Assembly: GCA_040766665.1 (NCBI GenBank)
Contig: JAXGQD010000009.1
Coordinates: 23,889 to 87,888, forward strand
Reading direction: 5' to 3'
Origin: JAXGQD01 sp040766665
GTDB lineage: Bacteria; Bacillota; Clostridia; Saccharofermentanales; Fastidiosipilaceae
DNA length: 64,000 nt
The position numbers and the translations under genes were made by a program. The notes under the pieces were generated by a model. The model worked only from the letters and a program-made list of their open reading frames with translations. It ran no database searches and was not told the origin of the DNA. This document shows, one piece after another, positions 56,408 to 64,000 of this stretch (its first letter is position 1; each line of letters starts with the position of its first letter).

Positions 56408-57670
56408 TTGTCTAGCTTTATTATTCATGGAAAAAGACGCCTTAGTGGTTCGGTAGAAATCAGTGGTTCCAAAAATGCCGCTTTGGGTGTGGTTGCCGCA
56501 GCGATGTTAATCGACGGCCCTTGTGTGTTGGAGAATGTCCCGCATATTGCGGACGTGATGATCTTAGTAGACATCTGTCGGGATTTTGGTGCGCGTATTG
56601 ATATTTTGGAAAAAAATAAAATGCGCATTGATCCGACCGGCGTGACACGCCGTGAAGGTATCTCGGAAAAAACACGTGATATCCGTGCCTCGTACTATTT
56701 ATTGGGTGCCTTACTAGGCAAATTGGGCGAAGTCAAAATGAGTTTGCCCGGTGGCTGCAATCTGGGTACCAGACCCATTGATCAGCATATTAAAGGTTTT
56801 GAGGCTTTGGGCGCACAAGTAAACTCCGGACGCGCGGATATCCATCTGAGTGTGAAAGAGGGACTGAAGGGGAGCCGTATTTTCTTGGATATGGTTTCCG
56901 TCGGGGCGACCATCAATTTAATTTTGGCTGCTACAAAAGCCGAAGGTTTAACGATTATTGAAAACGCGGCGAAGGAACCCCATATTGTTGACGTGGCTAA
57001 CTTCCTCAATACCATGGGGGCGAAAATTACCGGTGCAGGAACCGATACCATCCGCATTAAGGGAGTCAGCAAATTGCCGGGCGGTGTCTATTACTCCGTG
57101 ATACCCGATCAAATCGAAGCCGGTACTTATATGATTGCAGCTGCCGCTACACGCGGGGATGTGACGGTTAGAAATATTATCCCCAAACACATGGAACCCT
57201 TAACCGTGAAGCTGGAGGAGATGGGTGTCCGAACCGAGGTCGGAGATGATTATTGCCGTGTTTGGACTGAAGATGCGGATAAAATCGTCGCTGCCAACTA
57301 TAAAACCATGCCATATCCCGGCTTCCCGACCGACCTGCAACCACAGACCACGGTCTTATTGACGACAGCGGAAGGCACTTCGCGCATGCATGAAAATGTG
57401 TGGGCGACTCGCTTTCAATATGTCGACGATTTGATGATTATGGGCGCCAATATCTCTGTACAGGGTAACTACGCCATGATTAGCGGACCAACCGAGCTTT
57501 TCGGTACAAAATTGCGGGCGCGCGATTTACGTGCCGGTGCAGCTATGGTGATTGCAGGGCTTATTTCTGACGGAGAAACCGAAATTAAAGATGCAGAAGT
57601 CGTAGAACGCGGTTATGAGAATATTGAAGGTAAGCTCAGTGCCTTAGGTGCAGAAATCTGGAAAGCCTGA
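56408..57670 (+). CDS. murA: UDP-N-acetylglucosamine 1-carboxyvinyltransferase
   Basis: 420 residues, TTG start with GGGAGGA seven bases before. It transfers enolpyruvate from PEP to UDP-GlcNAc, the first committed step of peptidoglycan synthesis. Lys22-Asn23 (GSKNAAL) and the fosfomycin-target Cys117 in LPGGCNLGTRPIDQH are present, so the enzyme is of the susceptible Cys type. Also PGFPTDLQPQ and the C-terminal RGYENIEGKL motif. It lies in the walRK-murA-walJ-rlmH cluster. Confidence 0.96.
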   Translation: MSSFIIHGKRRLSGSVEISGSKNAALGVVAAAMLIDGPCVLENVPHIADVMILVDICRDFGARIDILEKNKMRIDPTGVTRREGISEKTRDIRASYYLLGALLGKLGEVKMSLPGGCNLGTRPIDQHIKGFEALGAQVNSGRADIHLSVKEGLKGSRIFLDMVSVGATINLILAATKAEGLTIIENAAKEPHIVDVANFLNTMGAKITGAGTDTIRIKGVSKLPGGVYYSVIPDQIEAGTYMIAAAATRGDVTVRNIIPKHMEPLTVKLEEMGVRTEVGDDYCRVWTEDADKIVAANYKTMPYPGFPTDLQPQTTVLLTTAEGTSRMHENVWATRFQYVDDLMIMGANISVQGNYAMISGPTELFGTKLRARDLRAGAAMVIAGLISDGETEIKDAEVVERGYENIEGKLSALGAEIWKA

Positions 57671-57674
57671 GGCT

Positions 57675-58493
57675 ATGTTGCAAACGTCTTTTTTAACGGC
57701 AGAAGCTGCGACTTGCAGCTTAGCCTCCGGTAGTAGCGGCAATGCGATTTACTTTCAAAGTGCCGGCACAAAAGTTTTGGTCGATTGCGGCATCTCCGCG
57801 AAACGTATTCGCCAGAGTTTGGCCACTTTTGATGTCGGGGCAAAAGATCTCTCGGCGATATTCATCACACATGAACATAGCGACCATATCTGTGGTCTGG
57901 AAGTGTTGGCCAGGCATTTTCACTTGCCTATTTATATGTCGGCAGGGACGTATCGCGCTTGGTCAGCCCGGGTGCCTTATGCCTATAAACACGAGGTCTA
58001 CTTAATCGCAGATGGTGACAGCATTGCTTTGGGAGATATGGAAGTAAAGGCTTTTGCCACACCACACGATGCTGAAGAGCCGTTAGGTTTTCGCATGCAT
58101 GACGGCAAGCACACGGTGTCTGTCTTTACGGATTTGGGCAAAGTGAAGCCAGAACTTTTGCAAGCGGTGCAGGGGAGCCAGATTGTCTATGTCGAAGCCA
58201 ACTACGACGAACATATGCTTTGGGCCGGTCCCTATCCCTGGCCGCTGAAACAGCGCATTGCTGGAGAAAATGGCCATCTCTCAAACGAAGATGCTGCGGC
58301 AGTCATCTATGAATTGTTACAACGCGGGGGTCAGGAGTTCGTGCTTTCGCATTTGTCGGCTGAAAATAACATGCCTTCCCTGGCGGATTTGACTGTGCAA
58401 CAAATTTTAGCGGAGAAACAAGTTAAGGTCGGTCAGGATTTAAAACTACGATTAGCGCCCCGGCATGAACCGGGTCCGCTCGTCTATTTATAG
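57675..58493 (+). CDS. walJ: Metallo-beta-lactamase-fold hydrolase WalJ/YycJ
   Basis: About 272 residues from ATG 57675. An MBL fold with SGSSGNAIYF, the metal-binding THEHSDHICGLEVL motif and further His/Asp ligands (TPHDAEEPLGFR, VEANYDEHML, HLSNEDA). YycJ/WalJ is a putative exonuclease or nuclease encoded in wal operons across Bacillota. Starts four bases after murA. Confidence 0.93.
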   Translation: MLQTSFLTAEAATCSLASGSSGNAIYFQSAGTKVLVDCGISAKRIRQSLATFDVGAKDLSAIFITHEHSDHICGLEVLARHFHLPIYMSAGTYRAWSARVPYAYKHEVYLIADGDSIALGDMEVKAFATPHDAEEPLGFRMHDGKHTVSVFTDLGKVKPELLQAVQGSQIVYVEANYDEHMLWAGPYPWPLKQRIAGENGHLSNEDAAAVIYELLQRGGQEFVLSHLSAENNMPSLADLTVQQILAEKQVKVGQDLKLRLAPRHEPGPLVYL

Positions 58494-58502
58494 GTCTCAG
58501 GC

Positions 58503-58967
58503 ATGAAGATTCGCGTGTTTGCGGTTGGCAAAATGCAGGAAGCCTGGTTACGCGAGGCTCAGCAGGAATATCTGAAACGTATATCTCGTTTTGCTGAAAT
58601 CGAAATTTGTGAAGTGGCTGAAGCGGCTGACCATCTACCACTCAAGAAACAGTTACAGACTGAAGCTGAGCGCATACTCAAACAACTGGAAGCTCAGGAC
58701 TTTGTCATCGCCTTGGATCTAGCCGGACGAAAAATGGACTCACCCGGCCTGGCGGCGAACTTGCAACGCTGGCTTGAAGAGGGCGGAGCAAAGATACACT
58801 TTGTGATAGGTGGCTCCAACGGGTTTCACGACTCATTCTTACAAAGGGCCAATTTTCGTATGTCCATGGGTGAGATGACCTTTCCTCACCAACTTGCACG
58901 CGTGATGCTTTTGGAACAAATCTTTCGCGCTTTTAAAATACAGCGTGGCGAGAAGTATCATAAATGA
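58503..58967 (+). CDS. rlmH: 23S rRNA (pseudouridine1915-N3)-methyltransferase
   Basis: 154 residues, standard length. SPOUT-class signature: FVIALDLAGRKMDS, the FVIGGSNGF knot loop, and the invariant C-terminus EQIFRAFKIQRGEKYHK. It methylates pseudouridine 1915 of helix 69. It typically follows walJ, as here. Confidence 0.96.
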   Translation: MKIRVFAVGKMQEAWLREAQQEYLKRISRFAEIEICEVAEAADHLPLKKQLQTEAERILKQLEAQDFVIALDLAGRKMDSPGLAANLQRWLEEGGAKIHFVIGGSNGFHDSFLQRANFRMSMGEMTFPHQLARVMLLEQIFRAFKIQRGEKYHK

Positions 58968-58974
58968 AGTGCTT

Positions 58975-59010
58975 GGCAAAAAAGCAGTTCCCGGCAAAAA
59001 AGCAGTTCCC
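58975..59010 (+). repeat. Perfect 18-bp tandem duplication after rlmH
   Basis: Two copies of GGCAAAAAAGCAGTTCCC followed by a third partial start (GGCAAAA). Confidence 0.9.
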
Positions 59011-59035
59011 GGCAAAATTCAGTCACAACTTTTGC

Positions 59036-59064
59036 TTGACAAGTGTCGGAGTGCTTGGCATAAT
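59036..59064 (+). promoter_or_regulatory. Promoter of the his operon
   Basis: Perfect TTGACA (59036-59041), 17 bp, CATAAT (59059-59064), 134 bp before hisZ. Confidence 0.85.
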
Positions 59065-59123
59065 CGCTTCAGCACATTAGTGAGATAAAGCGATGAAGTG
59101 CCACAATAATAAAAGCTGAAGCG
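59065..59123 (+). promoter_or_regulatory. Perfect 9-bp inverted repeat in his leader
   Basis: CGCTTCAGC (59065-59073) and GCTGAAGCG (59115-59123) are exact complements, 41 bp apart. The left arm lies directly after the -10 box, so it could be an operator half-site. No T-box motif (AGGGTGGNACCGCG) or His-codon leader peptide was found. Confidence 0.55.
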
Positions 59124-59198
59124 TTTCGATGGACTAGAGCTGGCTCAAAACTAAGCTTATACATAATACAAGTGGGACATACTTAAGAGGTACATACA

Positions 59199-60428
59199 AT
59201 GGATAAATGGCAATACTACACCCCCGAAGGGATGACGGATTTACTTCCGGATACGACAAAGGAAAAGCGACTGCTGGAGGAAGAACTGCGGCAGCTTTTT
59301 GCCTCTATGTCTTACCAGGAGATTTCAACGCCCGGCTTAGAATTCTATGATGTTTACGCCGCAGGTTCGCTGGCACCACAGGAAGCCTTGTTCAAATTGA
59401 TCGACGAGCAGTCCCGCGTCTTGGCTTTACGCTTTGACGGTACAGTGCCTGCACTGCGTATGGCAGCGACTAAATTTCCGGATGAAGCCTTTCCATTGCG
59501 CCTTTCTTATATCCAAAACATGTTTCGCTTCAACGAAAGCGGGGGAGGACGCCAACGTGCCTTTACCCAAGCCGGTGTAGAATTATTGGGCTTGGAGGGT
59601 ACGGAGGCAGATGCGGAAATCATCGCCCTGGCGATTACTGCTGCGAAAACCATCGGATTAGACGAGCTGCAAGTCTCAGTAGGACAGGTCGCGTTTACCA
59701 AAAACCTCTTTATGGCTTGGGGCTTAGACGAAGAAGCCCAAGGGAAGCTTTCTCTGCTGATAGACAGCCGCAATATGTTGGGCGTGGAAGCGCTCAGTAA
59801 CGAACTGGGCTTGCTCTCAGAGCAATATGAAATCTTGGCTAAATATTTCGACCAGCCAATGACTGCTGAAGAATTGCAGTGCCTTAACAAGGAACAATTA
59901 CCTGATGCCGCGCGTCGCGAACTTCAAGCCCTGATGGAAGTCATGGCATGTTTAGCGGACTGGGGTTTTGCCGATTATCTCAGCGTGGACCTCAGTCTTT
60001 TACAAAGCATGAATTACTATACCGGACTGACGTTTAAGGGATTCACTTACGATCTAGGCTTCGCGCTTTTCAGCGGCGGCCGTTATGATAAAGCATCGGA
60101 AGTCTTTGGCAAAAGTTTCAAAGCCACCGGCTTTTCCATGGGCGTTGACTTGGCTCAGATGGCCTTGCGTCGTCAGGGAAAAACCGTAACACAAGGCAAA
60201 CGTAAATTGCTTTTGGCAGCCGCTCAGAATCAAGCCGGGGAGCTCTGGCTCAGTGCCCAGACCCTGCGCCAACAAGGCTTTGTCTGCGAACTCTGTCCGG
60301 AAGTCAATACGTATGCAGCGCTGAATGCCTTAGCCACAGAACGTGCTGCTTTCGGCACTGCCTTCATCGCAGACGACGGTGCCATTCAATACTCTAAAAT
60401 TTTTGAACTAGAGGGAGGAGACGCATGA
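59199..60428 (+). CDS. hisZ: ATP phosphoribosyltransferase regulatory subunit HisZ
   Basis: 409 residues, a class II aminoacyl-tRNA-synthetase-like fold without tRNA ligase activity. Opens WQYYTPEGMTDLLPD, followed by LRFDGTVPALRMAATKF and the motif GGRYDKASEVFGKSFKATGFSMG. HisRS motif 2 is altered (RFNESGGGRQRAFTQAGVE). HisZ is needed with short HisG, which is the next gene, overlapping by four bases. First gene of the his operon. Confidence 0.92.
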   Translation: MDKWQYYTPEGMTDLLPDTTKEKRLLEEELRQLFASMSYQEISTPGLEFYDVYAAGSLAPQEALFKLIDEQSRVLALRFDGTVPALRMAATKFPDEAFPLRLSYIQNMFRFNESGGGRQRAFTQAGVELLGLEGTEADAEIIALAITAAKTIGLDELQVSVGQVAFTKNLFMAWGLDEEAQGKLSLLIDSRNMLGVEALSNELGLLSEQYEILAKYFDQPMTAEELQCLNKEQLPDAARRELQALMEVMACLADWGFADYLSVDLSLLQSMNYYTGLTFKGFTYDLGFALFSGGRYDKASEVFGKSFKATGFSMGVDLAQMALRRQGKTVTQGKRKLLLAAAQNQAGELWLSAQTLRQQGFVCELCPEVNTYAALNALATERAAFGTAFIADDGAIQYSKIFELEGGDA

Positions 60429-61084
60429 AAACATTAACAATCGCTTTGGCCAAAGGCCGTTTAGCGGATGAAGCCTGCGCTCTTTTCGAACGCTGCGGGC
60501 TGGACTGTTCCGCCGTTCAGAACCCCGGGCGTAAACTGATACTGGAGGACGAGGCGCAAGCCCTGCGTTTCATCTTGGCTAAGCCGAGCGACGTGCCGAC
60601 TTACGTGGAGTACGGAGCGGCCGACCTGGGCGTCGTAGGCAAAGACACCCTGCTGGAAGCGCACCGCAATCTATACGAAGTGGCCGACCTGGGCTTTGGC
60701 GCCTGCCGCCTGGCCATTTGCGGTCCGGAGAGTGAAGCGGAAGTCTGGCGCTCCATCCCGCATAAACGTGTCGGTACCAAATATCCTCATGTCACACGGA
60801 GTTATTTCCGTGATGTTTGTCGCGAATCCGTCGAAATCATCGAGCTCAATGGCTCTGTCGAACTGGCTCCCCTGACCGGTCTGGCTGATATGATTGTCGA
60901 TATCGTGGAAAGTGGCAAAACCCTCGTCGAAAACGGCCTCTGCGTCTATCAGAGCATCGTCCCGGTATCCGCTCGTTTGATTGTCAATCGCGTCAGCATG
61001 AACATGCAAGCCGCCCGCCTTAAGCCCTTATTGGAAGCGGTGCGCAAAGCAACAACAGTAGAGAGAAAAGAGGCTTCAGAGTGA
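60425..61084 (+). CDS. hisG: ATP phosphoribosyltransferase, short form HisG
   Basis: 219 residues, so the short form lacking the regulatory C-terminal domain. Family motifs IALAKGRLADEA, YGAADLGVVGKDTLLE, VGTKYPHVTRSYF and the PRPP loop in LTGLADMIVDIVESGKTL. It catalyses the first step of histidine biosynthesis. The short form requires HisZ, encoded just upstream. Four-base overlaps on both sides. Confidence 0.95.
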   Translation: MKTLTIALAKGRLADEACALFERCGLDCSAVQNPGRKLILEDEAQALRFILAKPSDVPTYVEYGAADLGVVGKDTLLEAHRNLYEVADLGFGACRLAICGPESEAEVWRSIPHKRVGTKYPHVTRSYFRDVCRESVEIIELNGSVELAPLTGLADMIVDIVESGKTLVENGLCVYQSIVPVSARLIVNRVSMNMQAARLKPLLEAVRKATTVERKEASE

Positions 61085-62414
61085 GCTCAGCAATCAAAAT
61101 CTTGACCGCCACTGCAGGCCAGTCAGATCTCATCCAAAATTTACTGGAAAGCCGGCAAAAGATGGCCATGCCTGATGTGGTCCAAAGCGTGGAAAAAATT
61201 ATGCAGCAAGTCCGTGAACAGGGCAGTGGCGCCGTTTTGGAATACACGGCAGCCTTTGATAAGGTGAAGCTGACATCAGACGCGCTGGAAGTTAGCCCTG
61301 AAGAAAAGCGCCAAGCCGTAAGCTTATTGGAATCAGATCTGGTGGAAGCCATGGCTCAAGCCGCCCAACAAATACGCAGCTTTCATGAAAAACAAATGGA
61401 ACAAGAGCAAGACCTATATCTCAGTCAGTCCGATGGGAGACGTCTGGCACTTTTGCGCCGTCCCTTACAGCGTGTCGGCCTATATGTACCTGGAGGCGCA
61501 GGGGGCAAACCCCGCTCTTTTCATCCGTACTGATGAACGCCATCCCCGCCAAAGTCGCAGGGGTCCGAGAGTTAATCATGTGTACACCCCCGGGTGAAGG
61601 AGGCGTCATCAATCCCGCTATCCTTTATGCCGCGGAATTGGCAGGAGTCGACCGCATATTCAGAGTCGGCGGTGCCCAAGCCATTGCGGCTCTCGCTTAC
61701 GGTGCCGCACCGATACCTGCAGTTGATAAAATCTGCGGACCCGGCAATATTTACGTCAACACGGCAAAACGAATGGTTTACGGCCAAGTCGATATCGACA
61801 TGTTTGCCGGGCCCTCCGAAATTTTAGTGATTGCCGATGCCGCTGCCCAAGCGGCTCACGTCGCCTGTGATTTGCTGAGTCAGGCTGAACATGACCCCTT
61901 GGCCTCCGCCATCCTTTTGACTGACAGCCAGGAATTGGCCTTGAACGTTCAAAAAGAAATTGAGCTGCGATTGGCAAGGGCAAAACGAAAAAGCATTTTG
62001 GAACAATCGCTGCGTGATTATAGCGCTATCGTTGTGGTCGCTGATCTACAGAAAGCCGTTAGGATAAGTAATCAAGTCGCTCCAGAACACTTGGAACTCT
62101 GTGTTGCCGACGATAAAATCGATGCGCTACTGGCTGAGGTTGAGCATGCCGGGGCGGTATTTTTGGGTTATTACAGCCCGGAGCCACTCGGGGATTACTG
62201 GGCGGGGGCGAATCATGTTTTGCCCACTTCCGGCTCAGCGCGCTTTTTTTCGCCGCTTAACACCGGTGATTTCATAAAGAAAATGTCATTGATTCAGTAC
62301 AGTGAAAAAGCGCTCAAAGAGGATGGAGCGAAAATAATGCGTTTAGCCGAGGCGGAGGGTTTGTTTTGCCACGCTTCTGCCATTGCAGCGCGTATGGGGG
62401 AGCCGGATGTATGA
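61081..62414 (+). CDS. hisD: Histidinol dehydrogenase (frame broken near 61500)
   Basis: Oxidises L-histidinol to histidine, the last two steps. GTG start overlapping hisG. The first frame ends at 61533 after RVGLYVPGGAGG; the conserved sequence resumes as GQTPLFSSVLMNAIPAKVAGV in another frame. Removing eight bases (GCAGGGGG, near 61498-61505) gives the exact family spacing PGGQTPLFSSVLMN and about 441 residues; adding one G gives an alternative. The rest is intact: the NAD-binding region (GVINPAILYAAELAG), CGPGNIYVNTAKR, FAGPSEILV and the ligand residues in APEHLELC and LGDYWAGANHVLPTSG. Confidence 0.92.
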
Positions 62415-63490
62415 AGCAAACTTTTTGGAATAAAAAGCTGCAGGCGGCGCAATGTTATGTGCCGGGTGAGCAGCCGCAGGATCGGCAGTACATCAAACTA
62501 AATACCAATGAATTACCATACCCGCCGTCACCTAAGGTGGCGGAAGCCTTAAAGAATATGGATTATGAGCGTTTGCGCCTTTATCCGGATCCGACGCAAA
62601 AACGGCTCCGTGAAGCGCTGGCTGAACATTTTGCACTTGAAAAAGAGCAGGTCTTCGTAAGTAACGGTTCGGACGAGATTCTGGCCTTTTGTTTTCAGGC
62701 ATTTTTTGAGCCACAAAACAGCGCGGCGGGAAGTGCCGGCCAACCGGTATTGACAGCGGAACAGGGCTATTCCTTTTATCCAGTATACGCCGATTTTTAT
62801 GGTGTTCCGTTGAAAAAACTGCCCTTAATGCCTGATATGCAGATACGGGTTGAAGACTATGGGCAAGCGAGTCAAGCTGTCATCATCGCCAACCCCAATG
62901 CGCCGACGGGTTTGTTTCTGGACAACGAAGCTTTGCGGACTTTACTGGAACAAGACAGACAGAGGTTAGTCATTATTGATGAAGCCTACGTTGACTTTGC
63001 GCCTGAGAGCGCGGTCTCTTTGCTAGAGGACTACTATAACCTTTTGGTCGTGCGTACCTATTCCAAATCACGCGCTTTGGCGGGTATTCGCCTGGGTTTT
63101 GCACTGGCTCATCCGGATTTGATACGGGCCTTGGAAATCGTGCGAGATAATTTTAATTCTTACACTGTGGATCGTGTGGCTGAGACTCTGGGGATAGCAG
63201 CGCTCGAAGACGGGGCGTATTTTGCCCAAAGCTGTGCAAACTTAATTAGGACCCGTGAACAAGTGAAAGACCGGCTCATGGCGCTGGGCGTTGAGTTGAC
63301 GGATTCGCAAGCAAACTTTCTTTGGCTGAAGCATCCCCGCTTAAGCGGAGCCGCGGTCTACCAAGGCTTAAAGGAGCAGGGTGTGTTGGTGCGCTATTTC
63401 AGGGATCCATTGTATGCCGGGCGGGTGAGGGTCTCAATCGGCACGGATGAAGAGATGCAAGTGTTTTTGGAGGCGTTTTCTAAACTTTAA
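62411..63490 (+). CDS. hisC: Histidinol-phosphate aminotransferase
   Basis: About 359 residues from ATG 62411 (overlaps the hisD stop by four bases; an upstream in-frame start at 62366 would lie inside hisD). A PLP aminotransferase: KLNTNELPYPPSPKVAEAL, SNGSDEIL, ANPNAPTGLFL, IDEAYVDFA and the Schiff-base Lys219 in RTYSKSRALAGIRLGFA. It ends VRVSIGTDEEMQVFL. Confidence 0.95.
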   Translation: MKQTFWNKKLQAAQCYVPGEQPQDRQYIKLNTNELPYPPSPKVAEALKNMDYERLRLYPDPTQKRLREALAEHFALEKEQVFVSNGSDEILAFCFQAFFEPQNSAAGSAGQPVLTAEQGYSFYPVYADFYGVPLKKLPLMPDMQIRVEDYGQASQAVIIANPNAPTGLFLDNEALRTLLEQDRQRLVIIDEAYVDFAPESAVSLLEDYYNLLVVRTYSKSRALAGIRLGFALAHPDLIRALEIVRDNFNSYTVDRVAETLGIAALEDGAYFAQSCANLIRTREQVKDRLMALGVELTDSQANFLWLKHPRLSGAAVYQGLKEQGVLVRYFRDPLYAGRVRVSIGTDEEMQVFLEAFSKL

Positions 63491-63535
63491 GGCAGAAAAC
63501 GGTATAATAGAAGAAATTCGCAACGGGAGGCCTTT

Positions 63536-64000
63536 ATGGACAGCCAAAGATTTGCCACAGTTAATCGCCAAACGAAGGAAACGCGTATCGAGGTACAAAT
63601 ACTACTCGATGGTAGCGGCAAGCAGGATACCAATACGGGTGAACCGTTTTTTGATCACATGTTGAATCAACTGGCCAAGCACAGCGGCATGGATTTGTAC
63701 GTGCGTTGTGAAGGGGATTTGGAAATTGATTGCCACCATTCGGTTGAAGATACGGGCATTGCTTTGGGGCAGGCTTTTGCCGAGGCTCTGCGTGATAAGC
63801 TAGGCATCCGTCGTTTCGCGTCCGCTACGGTGCCTATGGATGAAGCCTTGGCCTCAGTCAATATTGATCTTTCGGGCAGACCGTATCTGCATTACGATGT
63901 GGACTTGGCGGCGGAACAGCTGGGGAGTTTCGAGACGGAGACGGTGCCTGAATTTTTGCGGGCTTTTGCCCAAAATGCCCAGCTCTGTCTACATGTCAAC
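63536..64000 (+). CDS. hisB: Imidazoleglycerol-phosphate dehydratase (runs off window)
   Basis: 155 codons open to the window end, beginning MDSQRFATVNRQTKETRIEV with CGGGAGG upstream. Contains the manganese-binding FFDHMLNQLAKHSGMDL and DCHHSVEDTGIALGQAF motifs and the ALASVNIDLSGRPYLHYDV segment. Monofunctional type, without the phosphatase domain at the N-terminus. A TATAAT (63503-63508) between hisC and hisB is a weak internal promoter candidate. The C-terminus, with its second HHxxE motif, lies outside the window. Confidence 0.95.
   Translation, partial: MDSQRFATVNRQTKETRIEVQILLDGSGKQDTNTGEPFFDHMLNQLAKHSGMDLYVRCEGDLEIDCHHSVEDTGIALGQAFAEALRDKLGIRRFASATVPMDEALASVNIDLSGRPYLHYDVDLAAEQLGSFETETVPEFLRAFAQNAQLCLHVN

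Noticed and set aside
59065..59198. T-box riboswitch before hisZ
   Set aside because: No AGGGTGGNACCGCG antiterminator motif and no terminator hairpin with a T-run between promoter and gene.

Overview
The window looks like a fermentative, low-to-mid GC Bacillota genome, most likely a Clostridia lineage. Evidence: strong AGGAGG-type ribosome binding sites, frequent TTG and GTG starts, walR/walK-murA-walJ-rlmH, a Veg-ispE pair, YesN/YesM and YitT families, short-form HisG with HisZ, and an LDH-type dehydrogenase. The 16S gene at 48847-50366 would settle placement; I cannot search it. An Oscillospirales/Saccharofermentans-like relative is a guess.

Layout. 1-2.2 kb: the N-terminus of an IS1634-type transposase (cut by the window edge), a SanA/YdcF membrane protein, tRNA-Ala(CGC) and a repeat-rich gap. 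2.2-5.8 kb: a heterodimeric ABC multidrug-type exporter. 5.9-14.2 kb: a complete oligopeptide importer (oppABCDF) with unusually large OppA and OppC, plus a small membrane protein. 14.2-17 kb: DacA-type carboxypeptidase (minus strand) and a Gfo/Idh/MocA oxidoreductase. 17.5-21 kb: tig-clpP-clpX. 21-25.7 kb: repeats, a YdbC/PC4 protein, an AraC regulator, a YitT-family protein and a complete ISLre2-family element with a 9-bp target duplication. 25.8-37 kb: veg, ispE, then rpmH-rnpA-yidD-yidC-jag-mnmE-mnmG-rsmG-gyrA without dnaA/dnaN/gyrB. 37-45 kb: yesN-yesM-like two-component system running into moxR-DUF58-transglutaminase. 45-48.4 kb: two sugar-binding-protein homologues with no transporter, and LDH (minus strand). 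48.7-54 kb: one rRNA operon (16S, tRNA-Ile, 23S, 5S). 54-59 kb: walR-walK-murA-walJ-rlmH. 59-64 kb: hisZ-hisG-hisD-hisC-hisB, the last cut by the edge.

Seven otherwise normal genes have broken frames (oppB, tig three times, the ISLre2 transposase, mnmE by an in-frame TAA, gyrA, the walK tail twice, hisD). Most are essential, and several breaks are one-base changes in homopolymers. Sequencing or assembly error is the simplest reading, and I annotate each as one gene.

I found no CRISPR array, prophage or recognisable defence island. The least explained material is a 30-bp GTCGC...GCGAC repeat family in three intergenic loci, a telomere-like C-rich repeat, a 28-bp palindrome at the clpP promoter, the large extracytoplasmic insert in OppC, and the transporter-less pair of sugar-binding proteins near a YesNM system.
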